Positions 1 to 7,546 of a DNA stretch of 35,553 bases are shown in pieces. Source of the stretch: JANMDU01 sp031376455. GTDB lineage: Bacteria > Pseudomonadota > Gammaproteobacteria > Burkholderiales > Burkholderiaceae_C. The translations under genes and the position numbers were made by a program. Position 1 is the stretch's first letter; the number at the start of each line of letters is the position of its first letter. Location of the stretch: assembly GCA_031376455.1 (NCBI GenBank), contig JANMDU010000074.1, forward strand, positions 1-35,553. Direction: 5' to 3'. The notes beneath the pieces are model-generated. The model saw only the letters and a list, made by a program, of their open reading frames with translations, was not told the origin of the DNA and did not search any database.

Positions 1-1089
1 GCCCACATCCAGGCCCGAATACACCGTGCCGTAAACGCGGCCTGTTGCGCCCTTCGGCGTGGCGCGCTTGATCATCATGTCGCGGCTGGGCCCGCCAATG
101 CCCACAGCAAAACCTGTGGCCGCCAGCAAAGCCATCGAGCCAAATGCACCCAGCCAGCCCGTACCGGCCAGCATCATCAGCACGGCGCCCGTGCTCATGC
201 AAACAGCAATCACTTTATCGCTCTTGCCTGCGCCCACGCGCGCCGAGACAAAGCCGCCCACCAAAATCCCCGCTGCGCTGGCGAGCATGTAAGCCGTTAG
301 CGTGGCGGTGGCTGCTTGCAGCGATACGCCATGCATCGCCTTCAAAATCGACGCGCTGTAGCTTTGCACCACAGCCAGCGTGATGGTCGAAAGCAAAAAG
401 AAAGCGAAGCACCACCACACCACTGGCAGCTTCAAGAAGTCCAAAGACGAAGCCTCATGCGCCTCTTGCTTGCGCACCACCGTCGTCACTAGGTTGTTGC
501 GGTTGAGAAATAGCACAATAAAAACCACCGCATACACGCCCGCCGTCACCAAATACGCATTTCTCCAGCCAATCAACCCCATCAAACCCACCAACAAAAT
601 CGGCGTGAGCGCCCAGCCCAAGCTGCCCGACAGCCCATGCACGCTGAATGCATAACCCAAGCGCGAGCTGGAGACACGCTGATTCAATATCGAAAAATCA
701 ATCGGATGAAACGGGCAATTGGCTAGCCCTGCCAAAGCAGCCGCTGCAATCAACCAAGAGTAGCCCTGCGCGTTGCTCGCCGTGATACATGCCAGCATAA
801 AAATGCAAAGCGCCGCAAACAACACAGGCCGCGCGCCCAGCTTGTCCACCACAAACCCAGCGGTCGCCTGCCCCACCCCCGAGACCACGAAAAACACGCT
901 CATCAGTAGCCCCACCTGCGCGAAGGAAAGTCCAAACTCTTGCATAAACACCGGAAACAGCGGCGGCAAAAGCATATGCCCAAAATGCGAGCTCGCATGC
1001 GCGAGACCGACCAAACTCATCACCTTCGCATCTTGTGCGAGAGGTACTTGCGCACTAGAAGTCGGATCAATCGTTGCAGAAGCATTCAT
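1..1089 (-). CDS. MFS transporter, N-terminal part (cut by window edge)
   Basis: Reading the minus strand from the ATG at 1089 gives 363 uninterrupted codons to the window edge, so the 3' end lies outside. The protein starts MNASATIDPTSSAQ and then alternates hydrophobic segments and short loops typical of a 12-helix major facilitator. A cytoplasmic loop with VDKLGARPV, after the second helix, matches the family's G-x-x-x-D-R/K-x-G-R motif. The order of segments (HASSHFGHMLLPPLFPVF near the start) resembles the fosmidomycin-resistance-like (FSR) branch of inner-membrane exporters, but the substrate cannot be told. A typical member has about 400 residues, so only the last helices are missing. 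No partner gene is seen; the next gene on the same strand is the RES toxin, with its stop 36 bases upstream of this start. Confidence 0.85.
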   Translation of the reverse strand, partial: MNASATIDPTSSAQVPLAQDAKVMSLVGLAHASSHFGHMLLPPLFPVFMQEFGLSFAQVGLLMSVFFVVSGVGQATAGFVVDKLGARPVLFAALCIFMLACITASNAQGYSWLIAAAALAGLANCPFHPIDFSILNQRVSSSRLGYAFSVHGLSGSLGWALTPILLVGLMGLIGWRNAYLVTAGVYAVVFIVLFLNRNNLVTTVVRKQEAHEASSLDFLKLPVVWWCFAFFLLSTITLAVVQSYSASILKAMHGVSLQAATATLTAYMLASAAGILVGGFVSARVGAGKSDKVIAVCMSTGAVLMMLAGTGWLGAFGSMALLAATGFAVGIGGPSRDMMIKRATPKGATGRVYGTVYSGLDVG

Positions 1090-1125
1090 AGTGGCATAGG
1101 TTTAGAGTTAAATCAGCATGGCGAT

Positions 1126-1860
1126 TCAAAGCTCAGAGACTGCGACTTCCATCCAAGTCACGCCAGGCTTTTTTTCAATCACGATACGACGGCCATCGAG
1201 CCAATAGGTCAATTGGCAATGATCCCGAGGGTTAGACAACACGTTAGGATTCAATATGACATAGTTTTGCCCTGCTGCATGTCGCACGGATGTCGTCACC
1301 AATCCGGGGTGTCCTTCCCGGTGAAGTCTTGCGCCTACAGATTGTGCAAAGCGGTAGTCTGTCGTGTGCATCAAGCCTGTGTAGGTGTTGGTCAATGGCT
1401 GCAAATCGACCAGCGCTGCATCGCAAGCAACTTCATACAGCTTGCGTTCGCCAATGACGCTCTCCTGCTCAAATCCAGCATCCGTTAAAAATCCGCTGAA
1501 CCAGTGGTATGCGGTTTCATAGACCGAAGTCTCCGCTGAATTGCAGCCATACCAAACACCAAAAGACCCATCTGAAAATCGACTCTCTTGCCAGTGTTTG
1601 AAGGGCCAGCCAATCGCATTGAACCATTGAGCATCTTCAAACGGCCTGTGAATCACAGGCGTTCGAGACTGATAGGGCGGCGGCTTCACCTCATCTTCAA
1701 TGTGTTGCGCAAGTGCCCACTCTTGCGGGTTGCTGGTCAAGTCGTCAAACAGGTCTTGTGAGGCTCTGATCGAGACAATATTACGAATGACGTTGCAGTG
1801 AACATCCGCTAGCGTGAGGTGAGAGAACAACTGATCCATCAAAAATACGCCGTCAAACAC
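1126..1860 (-). CDS. RES-domain toxin (NAD+-degrading family)
   Basis: The 244-residue protein carries a RES domain, named for conserved Arg, Glu and Ser. Visible candidates are R94 in SRFSDG, Y104 in GVWYGC, E110/E115 in the AETSVYETAYHW helix and S191 in TTSVRHAAG, in the order and spacing of RES toxins. Characterised family members deplete cellular NAD+ and stop growth; that activity is inferred here. The gene overlaps the upstream Xre/ParS-type antitoxin by 8 bases, the usual antitoxin-first arrangement, so the two should be translationally coupled. The protein is longer than many RES proteins, with about 60 residues before the domain. It appears intact. Confidence 0.85.
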   Translation of the reverse strand: MFDGVFLMDQLFSHLTLADVHCNVIRNIVSIRASQDLFDDLTSNPQEWALAQHIEDEVKPPPYQSRTPVIHRPFEDAQWFNAIGWPFKHWQESRFSDGSFGVWYGCNSAETSVYETAYHWFSGFLTDAGFEQESVIGERKLYEVACDAALVDLQPLTNTYTGLMHTTDYRFAQSVGARLHREGHPGLVTTSVRHAAGQNYVILNPNVLSNPRDHCQLTYWLDGRRIVIEKKPGVTWMEVAVSEL

Positions 1861-2248
1861 CGCGCGCCCGATCCAGATACGCGCGCACCATCAACAAACC
1901 AGCAAAGCCCCACTCCTTGACGATGTCCACAGGCGTCAAGTTGTCAAATGCCTTGTTGCGTGTCGACATCCAGCGGTAAGCCAAGTCACGGTTTTGCGGG
2001 AACAGCAAACGCAGATTCTTATGGATACCCAGCAGATGGCCCACGCGCTCAAACTGATCACGGCTGGTGCCAATGGGCTCGCCTTTGCGGTAGCGCGTCA
2101 GTGCAGCGCGGTTGCTTGTGGCAATGCCCAAGAGCATCGCCTGATCTTCGGTGGGCAACTTCCAGTGATCAAGCAAGGTCATCACCATTTTGGCCAGAGC
2201 GCCCCGGTCTTGCGATACGGGGCGCTGATGCTCAAGTACGGCGGTCAT
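1853..2248 (-). CDS. Xre/MbcA/ParS-type antitoxin of the RES pair
   Basis: The 131-residue protein is a typical partner of RES toxins: an N-terminal helix-turn-helix-like part (about residues 17-65, with LLGIATSNRAALTRYRKGE) followed by the C-terminal domain of the MbcA/ParS/Xre antitoxin group (LLFPQNRDLAYRWMSTRN to the end). In this family the C-terminal segment plugs the toxin active site and the N-terminal part binds the operon promoter. The ATG at 2248 is supported by an AGGAGC ribosome site (2256-2261) seven bases upstream. It overlaps the toxin gene by 8 bases and lies about 60 bases downstream of a strong palindrome that probably serves as its operator. Confidence 0.85.
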   Translation of the reverse strand: MTAVLEHQRPVSQDRGALAKMVMTLLDHWKLPTEDQAMLLGIATSNRAALTRYRKGEPIGTSRDQFERVGHLLGIHKNLRLLFPQNRDLAYRWMSTRNKAFDNLTPVDIVKEWGFAGLLMVRAYLDRARGV

Positions 2249-2287
2249 TTTTTGCGCTCCTGTATTGAAGGTGGTCTGATAACATTA

Positions 2288-2330
2288 ATGATAAGGCAAA
2301 TAGACTATTAAAACAATATTTGTTTTAATA
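2288..2330 (-). promoter_or_regulatory. Promoter with overlapping palindromic operator of the RES/Xre operon
   Basis: Positions 2306-2330 hold a perfect inverted repeat with 11-base arms (TATTAAAACAA / TTGTTTTAATA) around a 3-base centre. On the minus strand one arm contains TTGTTT (2311-2316), followed after exactly 17 bases by TATCAT (2288-2293), a good sigma-70 -35/-10 pair. The operator therefore covers the -35 element, as expected for antitoxin autorepression. The elements are seen directly; binding is inferred. Confidence 0.65.
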
Positions 2331-2420
2331 ATACAATCCAATTTTCACATGCGGGTGGGGATGTGTCCATCCACAAGCAGCGATCAGCGCCAGAGCTAGC
2401 TAGATAGCTATCATCCCCAC

Positions 2421-3134
2421 ATGCCTCGCAACATTCTCTCTGAACAACACCGCACGGATCGCATCGCTTGGCTCAGAGCCGCCGTGCTGGGCGCTAACGA
2501 TGGCATCTTGTCAACGGCCAGCTTGATGACTGGCGTGGCCGCAGCCAACGCTAGCACGCAAACCTTGCTGCTGACAGGCGTGGCGGGCTTGGTAGGTGGT
2601 GCCATGTCGATGGCGGCGAGCGAATATGTATCCGTCAGCTCTCAAGCCGATGCTGAAGCCGCTGATCTCGCCCGCGAAAGCGCCGAGATTACCGCGCAGC
2701 CCGAGCATGAGCGGCGAGAGCTCGCCAGCATCTACCTCGCTCGCGGCCTGAGCCCAGATTTGGCAAACCAAGTTGCCGCGCAACTCATGGCTCACGATGC
2801 CCTCGGCGCGCACATGCGAGATGAGCTGGGCTTGTCGGGTGTCACAGCCGCTCGCCCGAGCCAAGCGGCTTTCGCATCTGCTGCAAGCTTCGCCTGCGGC
2901 GCGTTGCTGCCTCTGGGCGCTGCCATGCTTGTGTCCACGTCCAAGGTGTCCGCAGCATGGCTAGTGCCCAGCATCTCAGGCGCCAGCCTGATTTTCTTGA
3001 TTCTGCTTGGCATCATCTCGGCCCGCATGGGCGGCGCACCGGTCTTCAAAGCTGCCGCCCGCGTCGCTTTTTGGGGCGCATTGGCCATGGGCATCACCGC
3101 CTTGATCGGCTCATGGTTTGGCGTTGCCGCATGA
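2421..3134 (+). CDS. VIT1/CCC1-family Fe2+/Mn2+ transporter
   Basis: The 237-residue protein begins with a polar stretch, then WLRAAVLGANDGILSTASL, the signature first helix of the VIT1/CCC1 family, and later GGAMSMAASEYVSVSSQ, the second-helix motif with its conserved Met and Glu. A charged cytoplasmic region (about residues 85-140, with several Glu and His) is where plant VIT1 binds metal. Three hydrophobic segments follow, giving about five helices in all. Family members export or sequester ferrous iron or manganese across a membrane; for a bacterium, detoxifying export at the inner membrane is likely. It stands alone between the RES/Xre module (divergent) and the restriction gene. Confidence 0.85.
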   Translation: MPRNILSEQHRTDRIAWLRAAVLGANDGILSTASLMTGVAAANASTQTLLLTGVAGLVGGAMSMAASEYVSVSSQADAEAADLARESAEITAQPEHERRELASIYLARGLSPDLANQVAAQLMAHDALGAHMRDELGLSGVTAARPSQAAFASAASFACGALLPLGAAMLVSTSKVSAAWLVPSISGASLIFLILLGIISARMGGAPVFKAAARVAFWGALAMGITALIGSWFGVAA

Positions 3135-3160
3135 GAGGGCAGGCAACAAATTTAAGCGAA

Positions 3161-3218
3161 ATCAGCCTCTAGCCGGCATAGAATTTGCGCTAGCAGCTAC
3201 TAAAATAATAGCAAATCC
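3161..3218 (+). repeat. Dispersed hairpin repeat, copy A
   Basis: This copy carries the family core CTAGCCGGCAT, then TTTGCGC, then a small hairpin GCTACTAAAATAATAGC. It matches copy B (15217-15285) at most positions. It ends directly at the ATG of the restriction gene, so it supplies that gene's 5' untranslated leader and displaces any normal ribosome site. Confidence 0.75.
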
Positions 3219-5339
3219 ATGACCAACCTGATAGCAGACTTCATCCAGCGCTGGCAGCGCGTCGGCGAGACGCGAGCCACCGAACTGTCTAGCTCGCAAA
3301 CCTTCATTCTTGAGCTGTGCGCTTTGCTTGATCTGCCCGCGCCGCTGCCATCCGCTGCGCAGGATTACATGTTTGAGCGCCCAATCACGTTTGCGCATGG
3401 CGATGGAAGTAGCAGCGCAGGACGGATCGATTGCTACAAGCGCGGCCATTTCGTTTGGGAATCTAAAAAGCTGCGCATGCCCACTTTGGGCGAGCAAACC
3501 ACTAAGCGCTTTGATGTCGCCCTGCTCACCGCCCGCTCCCAAGCTGAAAACTACGCCCGCGCTTTGCCAGCCAGCGAAATCGCCCAAGGCCGCCCGCCTT
3601 TCCTCATCGTGGCCGATGTGGGCAACGTCTTGGAGATTTACGCCGATTTCACCCGCAGCGGCGCAACCTACACGCCCTTCCCCGATCCACGCCACCATCG
3701 CATCAAGCTAGCCGATCTCTCTGATGAGGCGATCCGCGACGTTTTAAGAAAAATCTGGCTCAATCCGCTAGAGCTCGACCCCAGCCGCGCCAGCGCCCGC
3801 GTGACGCGCGAGGTCTCCGAGCAATTGGCGCAACTTGCCAAATCGCTCGAACAATCCGGCCACCGCGCCGACCATGTGGCCGCCTTCCTCACGCGCTGCC
3901 TCTTCAGCATGTTTGCCGAAGATGTGGATCTGCTGCCCAAGGGCAGCTTCGTCGGATTGATCGAGCAGCATGGCGCACAGCCCGCCACGCTGCAAATGAT
4001 GCTGCAAGCGCTGTGGGCAAGTATGGACAGTGGTGGCTTTAGCGCCGCGTTGGCCACGCAGGTGCTCAAATTCAATGGCAAATTATTCAAGTCCCCGGCG
4101 TCCGATGGCTATTCTTTGCTCTTAAATTCAGAGCAAATTCTGCGCCTCAAAGCAGCTGCCAAGAGCAATTGGCGCGAAGTGGAGCCTGCTATTTTTGGCA
4201 CGCTGCTTGAGCGCGCCCTGCATGTAGACGAGCGCCACGCATTGGGAGCGCATTACACGCCGCGCGCCTATGTGGAGCGCCTTGTGCTGCCAGCCGTGAT
4301 CGAGCCACTGCGCGAACAATGGAAGATTGCGCAAGCCAGCGCCCTCGTGCTCGCAAGCGAGGCAGCCGAATTGAGCGGCAAAGCGCATGAGGCCAAGCTG
4401 ATCGAGGCGCGCAATGAAATCAAAAAATTCCTGCATGAGCTGTGTACCCTGCGCGTGCTCGACCCCGCCTGCGGCAGCGGCAATTTTTTGTATGTCACGC
4501 TGGAGCATTTGAAGCGCTTAGAAGGCGAGGTCATCAACCAGCTTGAAGCGCTAGGCGAGACTCAAAGCAGCTTGGGCATGGAAGGCGAGACCGTCAGCCC
4601 CCGCCAGCTTCTAGGCATTGAGCTCAACGAACGCGCCGCCGCGCTAGCCGAGCTCGTGCTCTGGATTGGCTATTTGCAATGGCATATTCGCACCCGTGGC
4701 AACAAAGCCGTGGCCGAGCCCGTGGTGCATGATTTTGGGAATATTGAATGCCGCGATGCCGTGCTCGCCTGGGATGATTTGGATTTGGCCAAAGATGCAG
4801 ACGGCAAGCTGCTCACTCGCTGGGATGGCAAGACGTTTAAGACGCATCCGACCACAGGAAGCCAAGTGCCCGATGATGCCGCCCTGCTCCCGCAATGGCA
4901 TTACATTGTCCCGCGCCAAGCACTCTGGCCGAAAGCCGATTTCATCGTCGGCAACCCGCCCTTCATTGGCGCGAGCACCCTGCGCGCCGCCTTGGGCGAC
5001 GGCTATGTGCTCGCGCTGCGGAAAGTGTGGCCCGAAGTGCCCGAGAGCGCCGATTTTGTGATGCATTGGTGGAGTCGCGCCGCGAGCCTCGTGAGTAAAA
5101 ACAAAACCAAAAGCTTCGGCCTCATCACCACCAACAGCCTGCGCCAGACGTTTAACCGCCGCGTTGTCCAGACTGCGCTTGATGGTTTGGGCAAATCGCC
5201 TAGCCAGGACGATAAATTGTCGCCCCCCCCCCCCGAAATACGACAATTCAAACGTTTCAACCCATTGCCATCGTTTTCGCCATTGCAGACCATCCTTGGG
5301 TGGACAACGCCAATGGCGCAGCCGTGCGCATTGCGATGA
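3219..5339 (+). CDS. Type IIG restriction-modification enzyme (MmeI/YeeA-like), N-terminal two thirds as encoded here
   Basis: This frame encodes the nuclease and methyltransferase part of a single-chain restriction-modification enzyme. A PD-(D/E)xK nuclease site is visible near the start: D71 in AGRIDCYK and E81-S-K83 in WESKK. The S-adenosylmethionine motif I is DPACGSGNF (residues about 415-423) and motif IV is NPPF (about 579-582), as in gamma-class N6-adenine methyltransferases. After the motif-IV region the frame enters 12 C (5223-5234), reads SPPPPEIRQF and stops at 5339 in an unrelated tail. The continuing frame resumes right after the tract and is one base out. A change to 13 or 10 C would give one protein of about 1,240 residues ending at 6940. 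The start ATG at 3219 follows repeat copy A and has no evident ribosome site. The state here looks OFF; a sequencing error in the homopolymer is the alternative. Confidence 0.85.
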   Translation: MTNLIADFIQRWQRVGETRATELSSSQTFILELCALLDLPAPLPSAAQDYMFERPITFAHGDGSSSAGRIDCYKRGHFVWESKKLRMPTLGEQTTKRFDVALLTARSQAENYARALPASEIAQGRPPFLIVADVGNVLEIYADFTRSGATYTPFPDPRHHRIKLADLSDEAIRDVLRKIWLNPLELDPSRASARVTREVSEQLAQLAKSLEQSGHRADHVAAFLTRCLFSMFAEDVDLLPKGSFVGLIEQHGAQPATLQMMLQALWASMDSGGFSAALATQVLKFNGKLFKSPASDGYSLLLNSEQILRLKAAAKSNWREVEPAIFGTLLERALHVDERHALGAHYTPRAYVERLVLPAVIEPLREQWKIAQASALVLASEAAELSGKAHEAKLIEARNEIKKFLHELCTLRVLDPACGSGNFLYVTLEHLKRLEGEVINQLEALGETQSSLGMEGETVSPRQLLGIELNERAAALAELVLWIGYLQWHIRTRGNKAVAEPVVHDFGNIECRDAVLAWDDLDLAKDADGKLLTRWDGKTFKTHPTTGSQVPDDAALLPQWHYIVPRQALWPKADFIVGNPPFIGASTLRAALGDGYVLALRKVWPEVPESADFVMHWWSRAASLVSKNKTKSFGLITTNSLRQTFNRRVVQTALDGLGKSPSQDDKLSPPPPEIRQFKRFNPLPSFSPLQTILGWTTPMAQPCALR
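5215..5248 (+). repeat. C12 homopolymer inside an inverted repeat (probable phase-variation switch)
   Basis: A run of 12 C occupies 5223-5234 inside the coding sequence of the restriction enzyme. It is flanked by a perfect 8-base inverted repeat, AATTGTCG (5215-5222) and CGACAATT (5241-5248), so the tract sits in the loop of a potential hairpin. The reading frame is broken exactly here and intact on both sides. Long C/G tracts in restriction-modification genes are classic slipped-strand switches. Confidence 0.8.
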
Positions 5340-6940
5340 CTGTGGGGCGGCGCAGCGATCCAGCATCCACCACCCAAGGCCGCTTGCTCAGCGTGATGCG
5401 CGAAGAAACGGGTGAGTATGGCGAAGTGGATGTGACGCTGACCGAGAAGCAAGGGCAGATTCATGCGGATTTGAGTGTGGGGGCGAATGTGGCCACCGCG
5501 CAGAGCCTGCAAGCAACTTCAAAACTTTCAAACCGAGGCCACGAATTAGGCAGCGCGGGTTTCATCGTGACAGTTCAAGTAGCTGAAGCACTTGGTTTGG
5601 GCGGCATGAAAGGCTTAGAGCACTACATTCGCGAATACCGAAACGGTCGTGATTTGACTGACACGCCAAGAGGCGTAAAAGTGATTGACGTACACGGCCT
5701 TACAGAAGATCAACTGCGCACAAATTTGCCGATGCTTTATCAGCACCTTTTTGAGCGTGTCAAACCTGAGCGCGATGTCAACAGGATGGAAACGGTGCGA
5801 GACAAATGGTGGCTGCATCGCCGAGCCCGCGAAGATTTAAGAGCATCGCTAGTTAGCCTGCCCCGCTACATCGCCACAGTCGAAACCGCCAAGCACCGCA
5901 CCTTCCAATTCCTTGATGCGAGCATCTTGCCCGACAACAAACTGATTGCGATTGCCACGGCCGATGCCTTCCATTTGGGCATTCTCGCCAGCCACTTGCA
6001 TGGGCTTTGGGCGCTGGCGGCGGGCAGCTGGCTCGGTGTGGGCAACGATCCGGTGTACGTCAAATCCCGCTGCTTCGAAACTTTCCCGTTCCCCGATGAC
6101 GACACCGGCCTCACGCCCGCCCTGCGCGAGACGATTGCCAACCTCGCCGAGCAGATCGACGCACACCGCAAGCGCCAGCAAGCCGCGCACCCCGGGCTCA
6201 CGCTGACTGGCATGTACAACGTGCTGGAAGCCCTTCGATCCTTCGACAAGCTCAGGACAGGCCAAGCTCTGGGCGAACGAGGCGGTAATGAGCGGGGTAG
6301 CGAAGGCCGCGCCCTGACTGCCAAAGAGCAAACCATCCACACCCAAGGCTTGGTGGCCGTGCTCAAAAGCTTGCACGACGAGCTCGATGCCGCCGTGCTC
6401 GCAGCCTATGGCCTGCCCGAGCAGATCAATACCGATGCCCTGCTGGAAGCGCTGGTGCAGCTCAACGCCCGCCGCGCGGCTGAGGAAGCCGCAGGCCGCA
6501 TTCGCTGGCTGCGCCCCAGCTTCCAAGATCCCGCGCGACGCCATGCAGCGAGCACGGATTCACTATCAAAAGATGAGCACTCTGCGCAATATATACGCCG
6601 GCTACAAGCCGATTTAACCTTAGAAATTGAAGAAGATGCAGCGCCCCCAGCGCAAGGCGCTGCGCCCTCCGCAGGCCGCCTCGCCACAGCAGCCGCAGGC
6701 AGCCTTGCCGCAACCGCTGCCGCAGGCAAGCCACAAGCCTGGCCCGCCGATCTATCCGCACAAATCCTCGCCGTAGCCGCCGTGCTCAGCAGCGCCCCGC
6801 AAGCCCTGAGCCTGCCCGAGATCGAAGCCCACTTCAAAGGCCGAGGCGCTTGGAAGGCCAGCCTGCCCCGCATCTTAGAAACGCTGGCCGCTTTAGGCAA
6901 AGCGCAACGAACCACGAATTCAGTACCTAGCTGGCGCTAA
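5234..6940 (+). CDS. Type IIG restriction-modification enzyme, C-terminal part with target-recognition domain (out of frame here)
   Basis: Reading from the last C of the tract, this frame gives RNTTIQTFQ and then FAIADHPWVDNANGAAVRIA, a hallmark segment of MmeI/YeeA-like enzymes after the methyltransferase core, so it is the missing continuation of the 3219 frame. The nearest GTG (5300) lies inside this conserved segment and is not a believable independent start. Next comes the target-recognition region (about 5400-6200), a helical spacer and IRWLRPSFQDP (about 6500-6535), typical of the family end. Two foreign-looking pieces are embedded in frame: a SFDKLRTG repeat near 6240 and a hairpin-repeat copy at 6561-6617. 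An Ala/Pro-rich linker and a small winged-helix-like end (QILAVAAVLSSAPQALSLPEIEAHF) close the protein. Without the frame correction this part is probably not translated. Confidence 0.8.
   Translation, partial: RNTTIQTFQPIAIVFAIADHPWVDNANGAAVRIAMTVGRRSDPASTTQGRLLSVMREETGEYGEVDVTLTEKQGQIHADLSVGANVATAQSLQATSKLSNRGHELGSAGFIVTVQVAEALGLGGMKGLEHYIREYRNGRDLTDTPRGVKVIDVHGLTEDQLRTNLPMLYQHLFERVKPERDVNRMETVRDKWWLHRRAREDLRASLVSLPRYIATVETAKHRTFQFLDASILPDNKLIAIATADAFHLGILASHLHGLWALAAGSWLGVGNDPVYVKSRCFETFPFPDDDTGLTPALRETIANLAEQIDAHRKRQQAAHPGLTLTGMYNVLEALRSFDKLRTGQALGERGGNERGSEGRALTAKEQTIHTQGLVAVLKSLHDELDAAVLAAYGLPEQINTDALLEALVQLNARRAAEEAAGRIRWLRPSFQDPARRHAASTDSLSKDEHSAQYIRRLQADLTLEIEEDAAPPAQGAAPSAGRLATAAAGSLAATAAAGKPQAWPADLSAQILAVAAVLSSAPQALSLPEIEAHFKGRGAWKASLPRILETLAALGKAQRTTNSVPSWR
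6239..6277 (+). repeat. CTTCGACAAGCTCAG dispersed repeat (half copy) inside a gene
   Basis: CTTCGACAAGCTCAGGAC at 6241-6258 and GGGCGAAC at 6270-6277 form one arm of a repeat whose two-armed form lies in moeA (24774-24835). It is read in frame as SFDKLRTG and lies in the spacer after the recognition domain, where an insertion could be tolerated. Confidence 0.6.
6561..6617 (-). repeat. Dispersed hairpin repeat, copy F, inside a coding region
   Basis: On the minus strand this stretch reads TAGCCGGCGTATATATTGCG, then CAGAGTGCT and TTTTGATAGTG, which is the same family as copies D and E. It lies inside the restriction gene and is read through in frame as about 19 residues (DSLSKDEHSAQYIRRLQAD). 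Confidence 0.65.
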
Positions 6941-6956
6941 AACTGCACTTGCAAAG

Positions 6957-7076
6957 TTGTACGCATTTTAGATTTCATGTATATTTCCACATGAATCGTC
7001 TCATTTTTTCCAAAAACCCCACCAAATCAGTGGATTGGGGTAACTCCTCAAGATTTAAATTAACTTAGAAGTTAAT
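6957..7076 (+). promoter_or_regulatory. Predicted promoter and operator palindromes of the HigBA-SecB-like operon
   Basis: TTGTAC (6957-6962) and TATATT (6980-6985), 17 bases apart, form a plausible sigma-70 promoter. An inverted repeat TTCATGT (6974-6980) / ACATGAA (6989-6995) overlaps the -10. A second, stronger palindrome ATTAACTTAGAAGTTAAT (7059-7076, 8-base arms, 2-base centre) ends five bases before the toxin ATG. Either could be the antitoxin operator; the second would also cover the ribosome site. Confidence 0.5.
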
Positions 7077-7080
7077 ATTC

Positions 7081-7530
7081 ATGCATCTGCGCAAACTCCC
7101 ATTTTCATCGGCAGATAGCTTTTCGGGGCAGGCGCGACAATGGAATTTGTATGCATTAGCTGAAAGCGATGGCAGCTGTTCTGTAGAGGAATTCTTGCAT
7201 GAACAACTTCAAGGAGGGCAAATCAGTGCCGCTCAGCAGTTACTCGCTTTTTTGGACGACATGGTTTATGACGAGAAAGGCCCGCAGCGATGGATTGGCA
7301 CACCAAGATGCCACGAATCCGTGGCAGGAAAAAAGATTTTTGAATTCAAGCAAGGTAGATTGAGAGTGCATTGGTTTTATGGGCAAGGTCAGAGTATTGT
7401 GATTTTGGCGCGAGGCGCATTGAAGCAAACGAACGCGACACCCAAACAGCTTGCAAAAGAATTGATTGCACTCAAATACAAATATGAAGAAGCTGCAAAA
7501 AGCGGCCACATCAAGATAGTCAATGAATAA
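7081..7530 (+). CDS. higB: HigB/Gp49-like (RelE superfamily) toxin
   Basis: The 149-residue protein has, in its second half, the pattern of Gp49-like HigB toxins: KKIFEFKQGRLRVHWFYG, then SIVILARGALKQTNATP and a final helix with AKELIALKYKYEEA. This corresponds to the family's L-y-E-l-R, y-R-v-f-y and G-f-x-K-K-x-x-k-T-P motifs. Such proteins are ribosome-dependent mRNA endonucleases. The first 70 residues are an N-terminal extension I do not recognise. It is the first of three genes; toxin before antitoxin is the usual hig order. The ATG at 7081 follows the palindrome at 7059-7076. Confidence 0.75.
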   Translation: MHLRKLPFSSADSFSGQARQWNLYALAESDGSCSVEEFLHEQLQGGQISAAQQLLAFLDDMVYDEKGPQRWIGTPRCHESVAGKKIFEFKQGRLRVHWFYGQGQSIVILARGALKQTNATPKQLAKELIALKYKYEEAAKSGHIKIVNE

Positions 7531-7546
7531 AAAACTAGGAATACAC

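Noticed and set aside
940..1488. 182-codon frame spanning the MFS and RES genes on the plus strand
   Set aside because: It covers two well-supported minus-strand genes and has no family features.
4644..5366. 240-codon open frame opposite the restriction gene
   Set aside because: It is antisense to conserved methyltransferase motifs and has no domain features.
5300..6940. Independent gene starting at GTG 5300
   Set aside because: The GTG lies inside the conserved FAIADHPWVD block, so the frame is the continuation of the 3219 gene, not a separate gene.
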